DNA of 64,000 nucleotides, taken from assembly GCF_036199905.1 (NCBI RefSeq), contig NZ_CP108109.1, positions 3,643,501 to 3,707,500 of the forward strand. The letters are read 5' to 3'. The translations under genes were made by a program, and so were the position numbers. This DNA is from Streptomyces sp. NBC_00223 (lineage in GTDB: Bacteria; Actinomycetota; Actinomycetes; Streptomycetales; Streptomycetaceae). This document shows positions 26,595 through 35,958 of the stretch, piece by piece (position 1 is the first letter of the stretch; every line of letters starts with the position of its first letter). The notes under the pieces are model-generated. The model did no database searches. It saw only the letters and a list, made by a program, of their open reading frames with translations, and had not been told where the DNA came from.

Positions 26595-28730
26595 ATGCCC
26601 CGGCTCGCCTTCGCCCAGAGCTTCTGGGACGGCTACGACACCCAGGAGAAGCCCGTCCGAGCCGGAGTGCGTAAGGCCATGGCGAAATTTCAGTCGTTGA
26701 GCGCCGCCGAACTCAATGCGGACAAGGGTCTGCACCTCGAGTCCGTCGAAAACGCCCGTGACCCGCGCATCCGGACCATTCGGATCACCGACTTCTGGCG
26801 GGGCGTTGTCCTCGCACCCGACGACGGCAGCGATATGTTCCTCCTGGTCAAAGTCCTGCCGCACGACGACGCCTATTCCTGGGCAGCGAAGCGCCTGTTC
26901 AGCGCCAACTCTGCGACCAGGGCCTTGGAAGTGCGCAATGCCGTCGCCCTGGACGAGCTGACGCCCCTGTACGAGACCGCCGCACGTACGGCCCCCCGGC
27001 TGCTGTTCGCGGGTGTCTCCGACGGCACGCTGCGCGAGCTGGGTATCGACGACCAGGTACTGCGCGCCGCTCGCTCACTGGTCGACAAGGCCCAGCTGGA
27101 GGCATTCTCCACACTCCTTCCGGAAGATCAGCTGGAGGTACTGCAGTACCTCGCTGAAGGGTTCAGCCCCGAAGAGGTCTACAGGGACGTCGTGGCCGTC
27201 CGTCGGCCCACCGATGCTCCCGCGGAGCCGGTCGAGGACCTGGCCACAGTGATCGCCAACACCCAGGCACGCATCCGCCTCATCAGCGGGCCGCAGGAGT
27301 TGGAGGACATCCTCGAGAAGCCGTTCGATGCCTGGCGGGTGTTCCTCCATCCCTCCCAGCGGCGTGTCGCCTACCGCACCTCGTACGGGGGCCCTGTCCA
27401 GGTCACCGGCGGGCCTGGTACGGGCAAGACGGTGGCGGCGCTGCATCGGGTCAAGCACCTGCTCGAGCGCTCCGAGGACGGCCGTATTCTGCTCACCACA
27501 TACACGAACGCGTTGGCCGCCGGGCTTCGTGACCTGCTCAGCCTGCTCCTCGCGGATGACGAGAAGCTGCTGGCCAGAGTGGACGTGACGACAGTCGATG
27601 CCTATGCGAACGGCGTCGTGCGCGCGAAGTCGGCGGCGGCGCCCAAACCCATGGGCGACCGTGAACAACGGCAGCTGTGGGAGAAGGCCGTCAAGCAGCT
27701 CGATCTGCCGTGCACCAGCCAGTTCCTGGCCCAGGAGTACCGGCACGTCGTCCTCGGCCAGGACATCCGTGATCTTGACGCCTACTTCAGCGCGAGCCGT
27801 CGCGGCCGCGGCACTGGTCTCGGCCCGGCGCGTCGACGGGAAGTATGGAGCGGCGTGGAGAGGTTCGAACAGTTGCTGCGCGACCGCGGCGAGACGACAC
27901 ACCTGCGGATCTGCGCCGACGCTGCAGAACTCCTCATCGATGAGCAAGCTCCGTACGCCCATGTCGTTGTCGACGAGGCCCAGGACCTGCACCCCGCACA
28001 GTGGCGCGTGTTGCGCGCCGCTGTGGCTCCCGGTCCCGACGACCTGTTCGTTACCGGCGACCCTCACCAGCGGATCTACGACTCCCGCGTATCGCTTGGT
28101 TCCCTAGGTGTTCCCACAGTCGGCCGTAGTTTCCGACTGCGTGTCAACTACCGCTCCACTGAAGAGATCCTCGCCTGGTCGGCGCGGCTCCTCGCGCCCG
28201 TGACCGTCGAGACGCTCGAAGGCGAGGGCGCGGACTCACTAGCGGGATACCGCTCCCTCCTACATGGGCGCAGCCCCCAGGCCGAGGGGTACGCGACTCG
28301 GCAGGAGGAGACTGAGCGCCTGGTCGACCGTATTCGAGCGTTGCTTGACGAGGGTCTAGCGCCGCGTGAGATCGGCGTCTGCGCACGCTTCAACCTCTCC
28401 CTGGACGCGGCCGAGGACAAACTCAAGGCTGCCGGAATCCCGGTACTGAGAGTTAAGGGGCAGGTGGCGCAGGATAGCGAGGGAGTCAGACTGGCGACGA
28501 TGCACGCGATGAAGGGCCTGGAGTTCCGGGCAGTGTCCGTCCTCGGCGTCAGCGACGGCACAATTCCCTTCGCCCGTGAGGTCACCCCACGTGAGGCGGA
28601 CGCCTTGCAGCACGATGCCGATCTGCTACGCGAGCGGTGCCTCCTCTTCGTCGCCTGCACTCGCGCTCGCGAAGCCCTGAGCGTGACGTGGAGCGGCTCC
28701 CCTAGCCCGTTCCTGCCACGCGCTACCTGA
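26595..28730 (+). CDS. UvrD/Rep-type superfamily 1 helicase with RelE-like N-terminus, mcrBC-associated
   Basis: A 711-residue protein behind a strong GGGAGGGGA ribosome-binding site. The helicase starts with GGPGTGKTVAALHR near residue 272 and continues with VVDEAQD near 457, RVNYRSTEE near 515, TMHAMKGLEFRAV near 637 and VACTRAREAL near 693. The N-terminal 110 residues (AKFQSLSAAELNADKGLHLE..RTIRITDFWRGVVLAP) resemble the RelE/ParE-like fold that precedes a group of bacterial UvrD-like helicases. The gene follows mcrC by 36 bases on the same strand and is probably cotranscribed. A likely role is unwinding or processing McrBC-cut DNA, but this is inference. Confidence 0.85.
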   Translation: MPRLAFAQSFWDGYDTQEKPVRAGVRKAMAKFQSLSAAELNADKGLHLESVENARDPRIRTIRITDFWRGVVLAPDDGSDMFLLVKVLPHDDAYSWAAKRLFSANSATRALEVRNAVALDELTPLYETAARTAPRLLFAGVSDGTLRELGIDDQVLRAARSLVDKAQLEAFSTLLPEDQLEVLQYLAEGFSPEEVYRDVVAVRRPTDAPAEPVEDLATVIANTQARIRLISGPQELEDILEKPFDAWRVFLHPSQRRVAYRTSYGGPVQVTGGPGTGKTVAALHRVKHLLERSEDGRILLTTYTNALAAGLRDLLSLLLADDEKLLARVDVTTVDAYANGVVRAKSAAAPKPMGDREQRQLWEKAVKQLDLPCTSQFLAQEYRHVVLGQDIRDLDAYFSASRRGRGTGLGPARRREVWSGVERFEQLLRDRGETTHLRICADAAELLIDEQAPYAHVVVDEAQDLHPAQWRVLRAAVAPGPDDLFVTGDPHQRIYDSRVSLGSLGVPTVGRSFRLRVNYRSTEEILAWSARLLAPVTVETLEGEGADSLAGYRSLLHGRSPQAEGYATRQEETERLVDRIRALLDEGLAPREIGVCARFNLSLDAAEDKLKAAGIPVLRVKGQVAQDSEGVRLATMHAMKGLEFRAVSVLGVSDGTIPFAREVTPREADALQHDADLLRERCLLFVACTRAREALSVTWSGSPSPFLPRAT

Positions 28731-28774
28731 ATAGATCCGTGCAGGTACCCAGCCGAAGCGTCGCGCACAGTCCC

Positions 28775-30430
28775 CTACTGCTCGGGCGTGAGGGCGCCCG
28801 AGACTAGGCCGTCACGGGCGACTTCGGCGAGCTGCCGGCTCAACTCGCCCACCTTCCGCGTTCCTTCCTCGAACGCGGACAGTGCTTGGAAGGCCGAGCC
28901 GTACCGACGCTGCAAGTCGATGCCCATGCGGGGGATACGTGCACCTCTGCCGTCAAAGCGGTAGGTCCCGCTGGCGCTTGTGGATCGGCGAGCATTGGCC
29001 GAGCTGCGCAAGAAACCTTGCAGGTAGTCCGTGTCGAGTTGTTCGCTGGCCGATACCGGTTCCGAGCCGTCATACGCGACGAGTCCTGCACGCGAGAGAT
29101 CCGCGACACTGACGGTGGTGCCCTCCAGCGACCCCGGTCCGCCGCCGGGCGCAAGCTCGGGCAGAATCATGGCAAGCTGGCGGATTTCTTCCGAGAGTTG
29201 CCTGCGCAGGACAGCGTATTCACCGGGATAGTTGCGGTGCCGAGTACGAAGATGACTGCCGGGCGTCAGATCCACAACGTCGTCGAGGATCTCGATCAAC
29301 GGCACGTCCGCGACCTGGTCGGTACGTGGTTCCAGAGTCCCATCGGGACTGTTGCCAGTCAGATCGATCATACGCACGGAGTGGTTCGTACCCGTAGCCC
29401 CAGGTTTCTCGGGACGCTGCAGGCACCAAAGGTGGACGGAGAGCGCATGGGATGTCGCCGTCCCCGGAGGCAGAGCGACGACTTGGCGCACGATGCCCCG
29501 TCGCACGAGTTCTGCCCTAATGCGTCGGCCAGCCCTGCGGTAAGCAACTGAGGCTGGCATGACCATGAGAACCTGACCGCCGGGCTCGGTGTGAGCATAG
29601 GCGTGCTGGAGCCACGCGAGCTCCCCTTCGGCCTTGGACGGGGTACCGAGTTCCCAACGAGAGTCGAGCAACAAATCCTCCCGTCCCCACTCGGTCACGC
29701 CGGCTGGGGGGTCGCAGACGACCAGGCCCGCCTTCAGGTCCAACCACTCATCTGCGCGCAAGGAATCGCCTGCCACAACGCGCACTTCGGATCGCCCCAT
29801 AATTCTGGCTCGGAGCTGTGCGAAGTGGACGCTGTCAGCATCCAGGTCCTGGCCACAGCAGCGCAGCCCCGCTTCCGAGCCGACGGACAACAGCAGCGCC
29901 CCGATTCCGCAAGCGGGGTCGAAAACGGTGGCACCGACCGGCAGCGGGGGAGCGAAGTGACGGACTGCGCGGACCACGCGCTCGGAGGTCACCTGGTCCG
30001 AGCCCGCGCGCCGCGCGAAGTCCATGAACCGCTCGGTCAGGCCGTTCACAAGGTCGACGGGCGCTTCAGCCTGGGTGAGCGTCTGCAGTCGGCCAGCGAC
30101 ATCGTCCGGCAGCCCCGAATCATGCTCTCCAGCCAGCACACCGGCCACCTGTGCCAGGCCCACGATCATCTGTTCCCCGTAGGCGGCCCGCATGCACTGC
30201 CACAACTCGACCTCGGGGGACACCTCCTGGCCTTTGCGCTGCTTGTCCAGCCATTCTTGGACCTCGGTGAGCGAGTAGAGCGGACTGTTCGCAGCACCTC
30301 CCGCCGGTGCGGGGAAATCGTCATAGCGCCGACGCCAGTTGGAGACAGCGGCCCGTGTGACTCCGGCCAGCCGAGCGATCTCAGAACCGGTGACAAGAGG
30401 GCCGGCCGAGGAAGCAACCTTGTCCGTCAT
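28775..30430 (-). CDS. N6-adenine DNA methylase with N-terminal helix-turn-helix
   Basis: A 551-residue protein (ATG 30430 chosen; ATG 30445 also possible). The N-terminus is a MerR/XRE-like helix-turn-helix (VTGSEIARLAGVTRAAVSNW), then a linker and a HsdM-type methylase domain with motif I FDPACGIGALLL near residue 170. Motif IV reads CDPPAG near 238, with Asp in place of the usual Asn of NPPY/F; DPPY occurs in other amino-methylases, so activity is possible. The C-terminal 150 residues resemble the tail of type I M subunits. It converges on the helicase gene (44 bases apart, no hairpin seen). It may protect host DNA, act as a regulator, or be an M subunit without its own S subunit. Confidence 0.78.
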   Translation of the reverse strand: MTDKVASSAGPLVTGSEIARLAGVTRAAVSNWRRRYDDFPAPAGGAANSPLYSLTEVQEWLDKQRKGQEVSPEVELWQCMRAAYGEQMIVGLAQVAGVLAGEHDSGLPDDVAGRLQTLTQAEAPVDLVNGLTERFMDFARRAGSDQVTSERVVRAVRHFAPPLPVGATVFDPACGIGALLLSVGSEAGLRCCGQDLDADSVHFAQLRARIMGRSEVRVVAGDSLRADEWLDLKAGLVVCDPPAGVTEWGREDLLLDSRWELGTPSKAEGELAWLQHAYAHTEPGGQVLMVMPASVAYRRAGRRIRAELVRRGIVRQVVALPPGTATSHALSVHLWCLQRPEKPGATGTNHSVRMIDLTGNSPDGTLEPRTDQVADVPLIEILDDVVDLTPGSHLRTRHRNYPGEYAVLRRQLSEEIRQLAMILPELAPGGGPGSLEGTTVSVADLSRAGLVAYDGSEPVSASEQLDTDYLQGFLRSSANARRSTSASGTYRFDGRGARIPRMGIDLQRRYGSAFQALSAFEEGTRKVGELSRQLAEVARDGLVSGALTPEQ

Positions 30431-30604
30431 GCTCCCAGCGTACACGGAGTGTCACCATCCTTCGAGAATGGGATACGTTGACAGAATACACACACATTCG
30501 ACATTGTCTTTTGTGCGCTCTGGGTGGCCCGGTCCTTGCGTTACCCGCTCCATAGCTGATCGGCGCTGGCACTACTGTCGTAGCGGCGTGCTAGGCATGA
30601 CCTC

Positions 30605-31012
30605 ATGCACTCTGCTGCACCCCTGCCCCACGTGGATCTCACAGACACACAGTGGCGGCTCCTCGCACGCCTGGCGGCGGGGCCCCTACCCGACTCCAGC
30701 GACCGACAGGCCTTTGCCCGGGCCTTGACCTCGGACGGCCTCGATGCAGATCAAGCCCGGGACGACCTGCCAACCCTCCGTTGGATGAAGCTGGCGGATC
30801 TGGCGGACAGCGCGCTTCAGCTTACGGATTTTGGCGCCGCGGTCCACTTCCGGGCCCTGTACGAGTCCTCGCGGGAGAGATTGAGCGAGATCGCCCAACT
30901 GTCCGAGATAAGGGAAGCGGCAGCCCCTGCGTTCGCACGAGCCGTTCGCAGGCTGGCGGACGGCTCGTGTTCGTTGTCGGAAGCGCTGACCGGTATGGAC
31001 GAAGCCCAGTGA
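30605..31012 (+). CDS. Hypothetical protein, 135 residues
   Basis: I do not recognise a family. The protein is acidic and largely helical by composition, with no membrane segment or signal peptide. It resembles a small winged-helix layout (TDTQWRLLARLAAGP near residue 13, then LADSALQLTDFGAAVHF near 65), which is a common form for compact regulators, but this is weak. It lies between two divergently placed methylases and converges on the R-M gene, ending 12 bases from it. A TTGACA at 30478-30483 lies upstream on the same strand, without a clear -10 box. Confidence 0.5.
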   Translation: MHSAAPLPHVDLTDTQWRLLARLAAGPLPDSSDRQAFARALTSDGLDADQARDDLPTLRWMKLADLADSALQLTDFGAAVHFRALYESSRERLSEIAQLSEIREAAAPAFARAVRRLADGSCSLSEALTGMDEAQ

Positions 31013-31024
31013 AATGCAGAAGAG

Positions 31025-34000
31025 CTACGTCATCGCGTGTCCATTGAACAGTGCATCGACCGCAGTATGCCGCGCCTTCCGGGCTGCCGCCGGAACAGGC
31101 AGCACCCTGGCCGTCGTCAGCTCCGTCTCCGCGATCACGGGGCCGACCAGGATCTCCGAGAGAAGTTCGCCCTGGGCAGGGGCAAGATCTGCGAGACGAC
31201 GCAGGACGGAAAGCAACTCGATCAGTTCTGTGGTCCACTCGTGTGGCCAGCGCTGTGCGTGGATGTCGTCCAGGGGGCTCGTCCGCTTGCTGGTCGGAGA
31301 AGACTTCCGGTACCCGAACCACTTGCTCACGATCTTCATGCTGCCAACGTCGTAGGACCACACGGCGTCGGGAACGGGAGCGAATGATCCGGTCCCGATG
31401 TGGAGCGTTCGTGTCGCTGCGTCGTACTCCAGTCGATCAGGGATACGGCTGCCGATCGGCGTCAGGTAGCGCACCTGCCGCGCGTCTCCCGAAGCGAACT
31501 GCACCTGACCGGGGAGCCGTCCGAGCGCGGGGTCGGCGCAACGCTCGCCATAGGTCGAGGCCCACAGGATTTCCCGCCCGAGTCCAACGGCACGGGCCCA
31601 CAGTGCTCCGTCTCGGGTCAGGGGTATGCGTACGCCTGGCGTTAGTAGTTCCTCGGCGAACCTCTGTGTGAAGGCGTCGTGGCCGGCCACAGCCACGACG
31701 TAAGCGGCGAGGTCTGCGGCCGTGACTCGGTCCTGGTTCGTTGCGCGCGCCAGGTAGGCGAGCAGTCCGGGCGGCAAGTTCGGCGACCCGTCCGGATGCA
31801 GGAGCGGCAGGATCCGGCCTCCACGGCCGTTGAAGTGGTGCGTATCCGGGACGAGGTGCGTAGCCACGACCGCAGGGCCGGAGTCGATCTCGTGGGAGGA
31901 CTGTTGGTTGAGGAATATCTGCCCTGCCTGGAGAGACGCCCACAAGTCGGGCCGTGGGTAGTCGAGTACTCGGTTGTCGGCGATCAGCCACTGGCGGTCG
32001 AAGCTGCGGAGGGAGATGCGTATGAGGTTTGGGCGGACGTCGGTCTCCTGCGCCAGCGACTGGAGGTGGGCGGGCTGGCCCGGTAACGGCTCCCTCCTGG
32101 CGTTCAGATCGCGATCTCGCGTCTCTTTGAATTGCTTGGCCTTGAGAGTCGGGTCACCGCCCCGTATCAACGTGGTCCAACGTCGACGAAGTACGTCGTC
32201 CGATGGGTCACTCACCCACGAGCGGTTGGACTTCGCACCGGGACTGCCCCACAGGAACAGGTCGTCCAGCGCTGGGAAGTCCTCCCAACCGGACTGGGTA
32301 AGGGGCGTGAACGGCCGTGGGCTGCGGGAGTGTGCGTCGCGCCAGCCGTCGTCATCGATCTGCACCGTATGCAACTGGACGAACTTGTCCTCCCGGCGGC
32401 CGGCAAGGGCTCGGTAGTGCACCCTCGCACGGTGGTCCTCGCCCCGTTCGGCTCCCGCCTTGCGGACGAATATGGAGATCGCCAATGGCTGCGCAACGCC
32501 AGGGAAAGGGCGCGTAGCCACGTCGGAGCGGTGGCCCTCCGGCGACAGGCTGATGATCCAACCCTCGTCGCAGGTGCGGCGCAGATACTCCCGCATGCCC
32601 CGGCCGCCAGGACCAGTGGCCCAGCCTGAGGGCGTGATGAAGCAGACCACGCCGTGGCGTTCGCCGTCGTCCGCGTCGAAGACCTTCCAGGTGGCCCAAC
32701 GCCAGAAATACACGTACATGTTCTTGAGCACGTGCTCGTAACGCCCGTTACCTGGGTAGCGGAAGGCGTCGAGCAGTGGTACCTCGGCCCGGTCAGTGCG
32801 CTTCTCCACCCAGCCGCCGCGGTCTTCGGCCTTGTCGTCGTAGGGCGGGTTGGCGATCACGACGGTCACGGGGACGTTGGCCTTGACGTTGTTCGCTCGC
32901 CGTCGGGACTCGGACAGGGCATCGTATGTGGAGGCCAGGTATTCCTCCTCGACGAACGGGTTGTCCAGCGTGTCGGTGACGAAGAAATTGAGTCCTCCGT
33001 CAGGTAGCGGGGTCTTGTACCGCTTGAGCAGATCGGAGGCCCGTAACTCCGCAACGGCAAACGGTCCCATCTGCATCTCGAACCCGTAGAGCCGCGGGGC
33101 GAGGCGCGAGATCGCGTCGGCGGCCATTGCAGGTCCGGAGCGCTCGGCGGCCTGCTCGGCCACTCGCTCGATGATCGTATGGAGAAAGGTTCCGGTGCCC
33201 ATGGCGGGATCAACGATCCGAACGCCGTCGCTGCGGAACCCATCGGACTGGCCGAGCCGCGTGCGAAGCACGTCCTCGGTGAGACGCACCATCTCCTGAA
33301 CGACCTCGTGCGGGGTGTAGTAGGAGCCACTCCGCTGGCGCAGCACCGGGTCATAGTTCGTCAGGAAGTGCTCGTAGAGGTGGAGGTAGGCGTCACGGTT
33401 GCCTGTGCGGATAGCCGGCCAGTCCACCTCGGCAATGGTGCGGCGCAGCAGTTCCAACGTGACGGTGAACCGCTCGTTGACGTTGTCGGTGAGGAGTTGG
33501 AGGGCCTTCCCCATGAGGGCGTGGTCGGCGTCCAGACGGCGACCGATGTCGTGGAGGCCGATTCCGTCTTGGAGCACGTCCTCGGAACGGGCGAGCAGCA
33601 GGGCGAAGGTGACTGCTTGGGCGTAGCCGTCGGCGAAGGTCGCGTCGTCTGCGGACGGGAACAGCATCCGCCGCCAGTCGTTCTTGAGTCCTGTGAACGG
33701 CCGGGCGCGGACATCGTCGTCCCTCTTGGACGATCGGGCCTCGGCTGACAACTGCTCGAGGACGGCAGCGCGCAGCAACCGGCAGAGCGGAGCGACATGC
33801 TGCACAAGCCGGGCGACGCCCTTGATGGGTGGCGGCTTCCACATCAGGAATTGCTTCAGCAGCGCATCCAGCGCACCCGGGTCCACGGGCGCCAGACTCT
33901 CGCCCGCCGAGCGGAGCGATCCTGTCAAGTAGACCGTCTCGCCGAGCTGCCGCCCGTCGCGGAACAGTCGCCACTCGGTTCCGTTGGAGTACAGCAAGTT

Positions 34001-34336
34001 GGGCAGGTTCCGCAGCTTTTCCCACTGCTCGCGGTTGCTCTTGCCGAAGGTGTCGGGGTCGACCGACAATTCCGGCTTCTTGAGCTCGATGTAGCCGGCC
34101 AGTTCGCCGCTCGCGCGGATGGCGTAGTCGGGTCGGACGCCAAGATCAGGGACACGGAACTCGTCGTGCCAGGAGACCTCGTGCTGCTCGTGGTGTTCGC
34201 CGACGGTTTGGAGCAGCGCCTCAAGCGGTGCACGGATGGCGGCTTCCGGACTACCGCCGCCCGAGAGCTTGACCTTGCAGGCACGTCCGAACTCCGCCAC
34301 AGCAGCGAGCAACCAGCTATCTAACCCCCCTGACAT
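31025..34336 (-). CDS. Single-chain restriction–modification enzyme (type ISP/IIG-like, no motor domain)
   Basis: A 1103-residue protein (MSGGLDSW at 34336; ATG 34354 is the alternative). Residues 60-95 carry a PD-(D/E)xK nuclease: RPDYAIR near 67 and ELKKPE near 86. The methylase follows: GSYYTPHEVV near 338, motif I DPAMGTGTF near 375, and motif IV NPPY near 494. The C-terminal 550 residues match type ISP target-recognition wording (SFDRQWLIADNRVLDYPRPDLW; HLVPDTHHFNGRGGR). Classical type ISP enzymes have an SF2 translocase between nuclease and methylase; here only about 240 residues separate them and no Walker motif is present. It should therefore cut near its site, as type IIG enzymes do. 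Two ATGGTCAACA repeats lie just upstream. Confidence 0.88.
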   Translation of the reverse strand: MSGGLDSWLLAAVAEFGRACKVKLSGGGSPEAAIRAPLEALLQTVGEHHEQHEVSWHDEFRVPDLGVRPDYAIRASGELAGYIELKKPELSVDPDTFGKSNREQWEKLRNLPNLLYSNGTEWRLFRDGRQLGETVYLTGSLRSAGESLAPVDPGALDALLKQFLMWKPPPIKGVARLVQHVAPLCRLLRAAVLEQLSAEARSSKRDDDVRARPFTGLKNDWRRMLFPSADDATFADGYAQAVTFALLLARSEDVLQDGIGLHDIGRRLDADHALMGKALQLLTDNVNERFTVTLELLRRTIAEVDWPAIRTGNRDAYLHLYEHFLTNYDPVLRQRSGSYYTPHEVVQEMVRLTEDVLRTRLGQSDGFRSDGVRIVDPAMGTGTFLHTIIERVAEQAAERSGPAMAADAISRLAPRLYGFEMQMGPFAVAELRASDLLKRYKTPLPDGGLNFFVTDTLDNPFVEEEYLASTYDALSESRRRANNVKANVPVTVVIANPPYDDKAEDRGGWVEKRTDRAEVPLLDAFRYPGNGRYEHVLKNMYVYFWRWATWKVFDADDGERHGVVCFITPSGWATGPGGRGMREYLRRTCDEGWIISLSPEGHRSDVATRPFPGVAQPLAISIFVRKAGAERGEDHRARVHYRALAGRREDKFVQLHTVQIDDDGWRDAHSRSPRPFTPLTQSGWEDFPALDDLFLWGSPGAKSNRSWVSDPSDDVLRRRWTTLIRGGDPTLKAKQFKETRDRDLNARREPLPGQPAHLQSLAQETDVRPNLIRISLRSFDRQWLIADNRVLDYPRPDLWASLQAGQIFLNQQSSHEIDSGPAVVATHLVPDTHHFNGRGGRILPLLHPDGSPNLPPGLLAYLARATNQDRVTAADLAAYVVAVAGHDAFTQRFAEELLTPGVRIPLTRDGALWARAVGLGREILWASTYGERCADPALGRLPGQVQFASGDARQVRYLTPIGSRIPDRLEYDAATRTLHIGTGSFAPVPDAVWSYDVGSMKIVSKWFGYRKSSPTSKRTSPLDDIHAQRWPHEWTTELIELLSVLRRLADLAPAQGELLSEILVGPVIAETELTTARVLPVPAAARKARHTAVDALFNGHAMT

Positions 34337-34379
34337 CTTCCCCCCAAGGATCAAGTCAGGGCGCTGATGCTATCTACGT

Positions 34380-34410
34380 ATGGTCAACAGGGGAAGACAG
34401 ATGGTCAACA
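34380..34410. repeat. ATGGTCAACA direct repeat upstream of the R-M gene
   Basis: ATGGTCAACA occurs at 34380-34389 and 34401-34410, exactly 21 bases (two helical turns) apart, 44 bases upstream of the chosen start of the R-M enzyme. On the minus strand each copy contains TTGACC, but no -10 box is at a proper distance. Spacing of two turns suggests a regulator dimer site. The rest of 34355-34635 shows no gene. Confidence 0.45.
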
Positions 34411-34635
34411 CGATCTCGCGCCGACCACGTCACGCTGACCGACCTACCCCCTGCGGGCATGACGGGGCCGACCAGCGATGCTGTACTCACGCTGTGACTC
34501 TGACGCGCCAAGTCCTCGAGAGATGAGTCCGTAACCATATGCGCAGCGAATGCCGCAGGGTGCACGGTCGCCGACCGGCTCAGCACGAGTATCGGCGTGA
34601 TGACGCGTGTAGCCAGCTCCGTCTAAAGGCCACCG

Positions 34636-35958
34636 TCACTGCGTCATCTCGCGCCGCTCCCACAAGTCCCGCATCCGCTCACGGGCCTCATCGGGAGCGG
34701 GGAGTCGTTCGAAGACGCCCGGGGCAACCCGATGGATGATGTCGATCCCGTAGTGGTGGAGCAGATCGCGCTCCTTGGGCTCGAGAGGTTCGGGGAAGAG
34801 CGCTGAAAGACGGCCGATCCCACCGCGAACGTACCGTGCGTAGTCAAGCAGTTGGGCCAGCGCCTCGCGCACATAGCTACGCCCGACATGGGACTTCGCC
34901 TCGATGAGCTCACGTCCCCCAGGACCATTCAGATAGATGTCACAGATGCCCCCCACACTGGAGAAACGAGTCACCGTCGTATCGGTAAGCGTGCCGCAGA
35001 ACTCGATGACCAATGCCGCCTCGTCACGGTTGAAGAGCAATTGTTGAGCAGGTCGCTCAATCGTCCCAGAGCGAGTGTGCTGTTGCTCCACCGGCAACTC
35101 GCGGAGCCAAGCGGGCGGTACCGCAGCACCGGCTTCTTCCAGAGCAGTCGTGGTGGTGATGAGCAGACCGTCGATCCCTGCCCGAGCCTGCTCACCGGAC
35201 AGCACCAACTGCCCGGGGTACATGAAGTTGGACTTGTAGCCAAGGAGAGCGCTCAACGTGGTGTAAGGAATCTCCGTCAGGACGAACTGACGTAGGCTGT
35301 AGACCGTGTGCCAGCTCCGGCCCCCCGGCTTCGGGGGCCACATCGCGTCGGCGAAGGAGCTGTTCTGGAAGATCGCCCCGATCTCGCCGATGGCAAGCAC
35401 ACGGCTCTTCCCCGTGAAAAGCACGACATCGCCCGTAGAGACTTCCGTCATCTTGCCGTCGTGGGCTGCCGTGGCACCCCAGAATCGGGCCTTCCCGTCC
35501 GGGTGGAGCTCTTTTAGGCGGTCCCGCTGGTCGTCAGTCAACCTATCCGCGTACTTAAACTCGGTGAACTGAACCGGCTGGTCCAGCGTGTCTTTCCAGT
35601 GCTGGCGCGACTCGGGGCTGCCGAACGATGGGGAGATCAGGAGACGGGCCAAAGAGCCCGAGTTAGTGGGTTCTTCACCTTTTGTGAGCCCCTCGACACG
35701 AAAACCGAGTCGGGTCAGCACCGGGACGACGGTGGAAGCGCCTCCGGAGAAGTCTGCCGATCGCAAAGCCTCACCATTCGCATGACGGTGGGCCGCACCG
35801 ACGATGGCTTTCGAGTCGTACCGACGACCGTTGTGCAGGATGAAGTAGCTTCGAGCGGGCTTAAAACCGTACTTGGCGAGGAACACCTCCCTGCCGAGGT
35901 CGTCGTACTCCGCCAGTGTCTGCAGCACGGTGTCACGGGTGACGTCAGCGATTCCCAC
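34636..35958 (-). CDS. ScoMcrA-like type IV restriction protein (head domain, EVE/SRA-like reader, PD-(D/E)xK nuclease)
   Basis: A 440-residue protein from GTG 35958 (VGIADVTRDTVLQTL). Residues 1-90 match the ScoMcrA-type N-terminal head domain (LGREVFLAKYGFKPARSY, then YDSKAIVGAAH). Residues about 120-260 form a reader-like domain with VSTGDVVLFTGKSRVLAIGE and WHTVYSLRQF, close to an EVE/PUA fold. The C-terminal third has a nuclease-like set, CDIYLNGPGGRELIEAKSH near residue 340-357, where D and ExK are correctly spaced for a PD-(D/E)xK core, in place of the HNH nuclease of ScoMcrA. Type IV enzymes of this kind cut phosphorothioated or methylated DNA. The open frame upstream of 35958 has poor codon use and is not included. 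Confidence 0.78.
   Translation of the reverse strand: MGIADVTRDTVLQTLAEYDDLGREVFLAKYGFKPARSYFILHNGRRYDSKAIVGAAHRHANGEALRSADFSGGASTVVPVLTRLGFRVEGLTKGEEPTNSGSLARLLISPSFGSPESRQHWKDTLDQPVQFTEFKYADRLTDDQRDRLKELHPDGKARFWGATAAHDGKMTEVSTGDVVLFTGKSRVLAIGEIGAIFQNSSFADAMWPPKPGGRSWHTVYSLRQFVLTEIPYTTLSALLGYKSNFMYPGQLVLSGEQARAGIDGLLITTTTALEEAGAAVPPAWLRELPVEQQHTRSGTIERPAQQLLFNRDEAALVIEFCGTLTDTTVTRFSSVGGICDIYLNGPGGRELIEAKSHVGRSYVREALAQLLDYARYVRGGIGRLSALFPEPLEPKERDLLHHYGIDIIHRVAPGVFERLPAPDEARERMRDLWERREMTQ

Noticed and set aside
28731..28774. Terminator between the convergent helicase and methylase genes
   Set aside because: No inverted repeat of useful length seen in the 44 bases.
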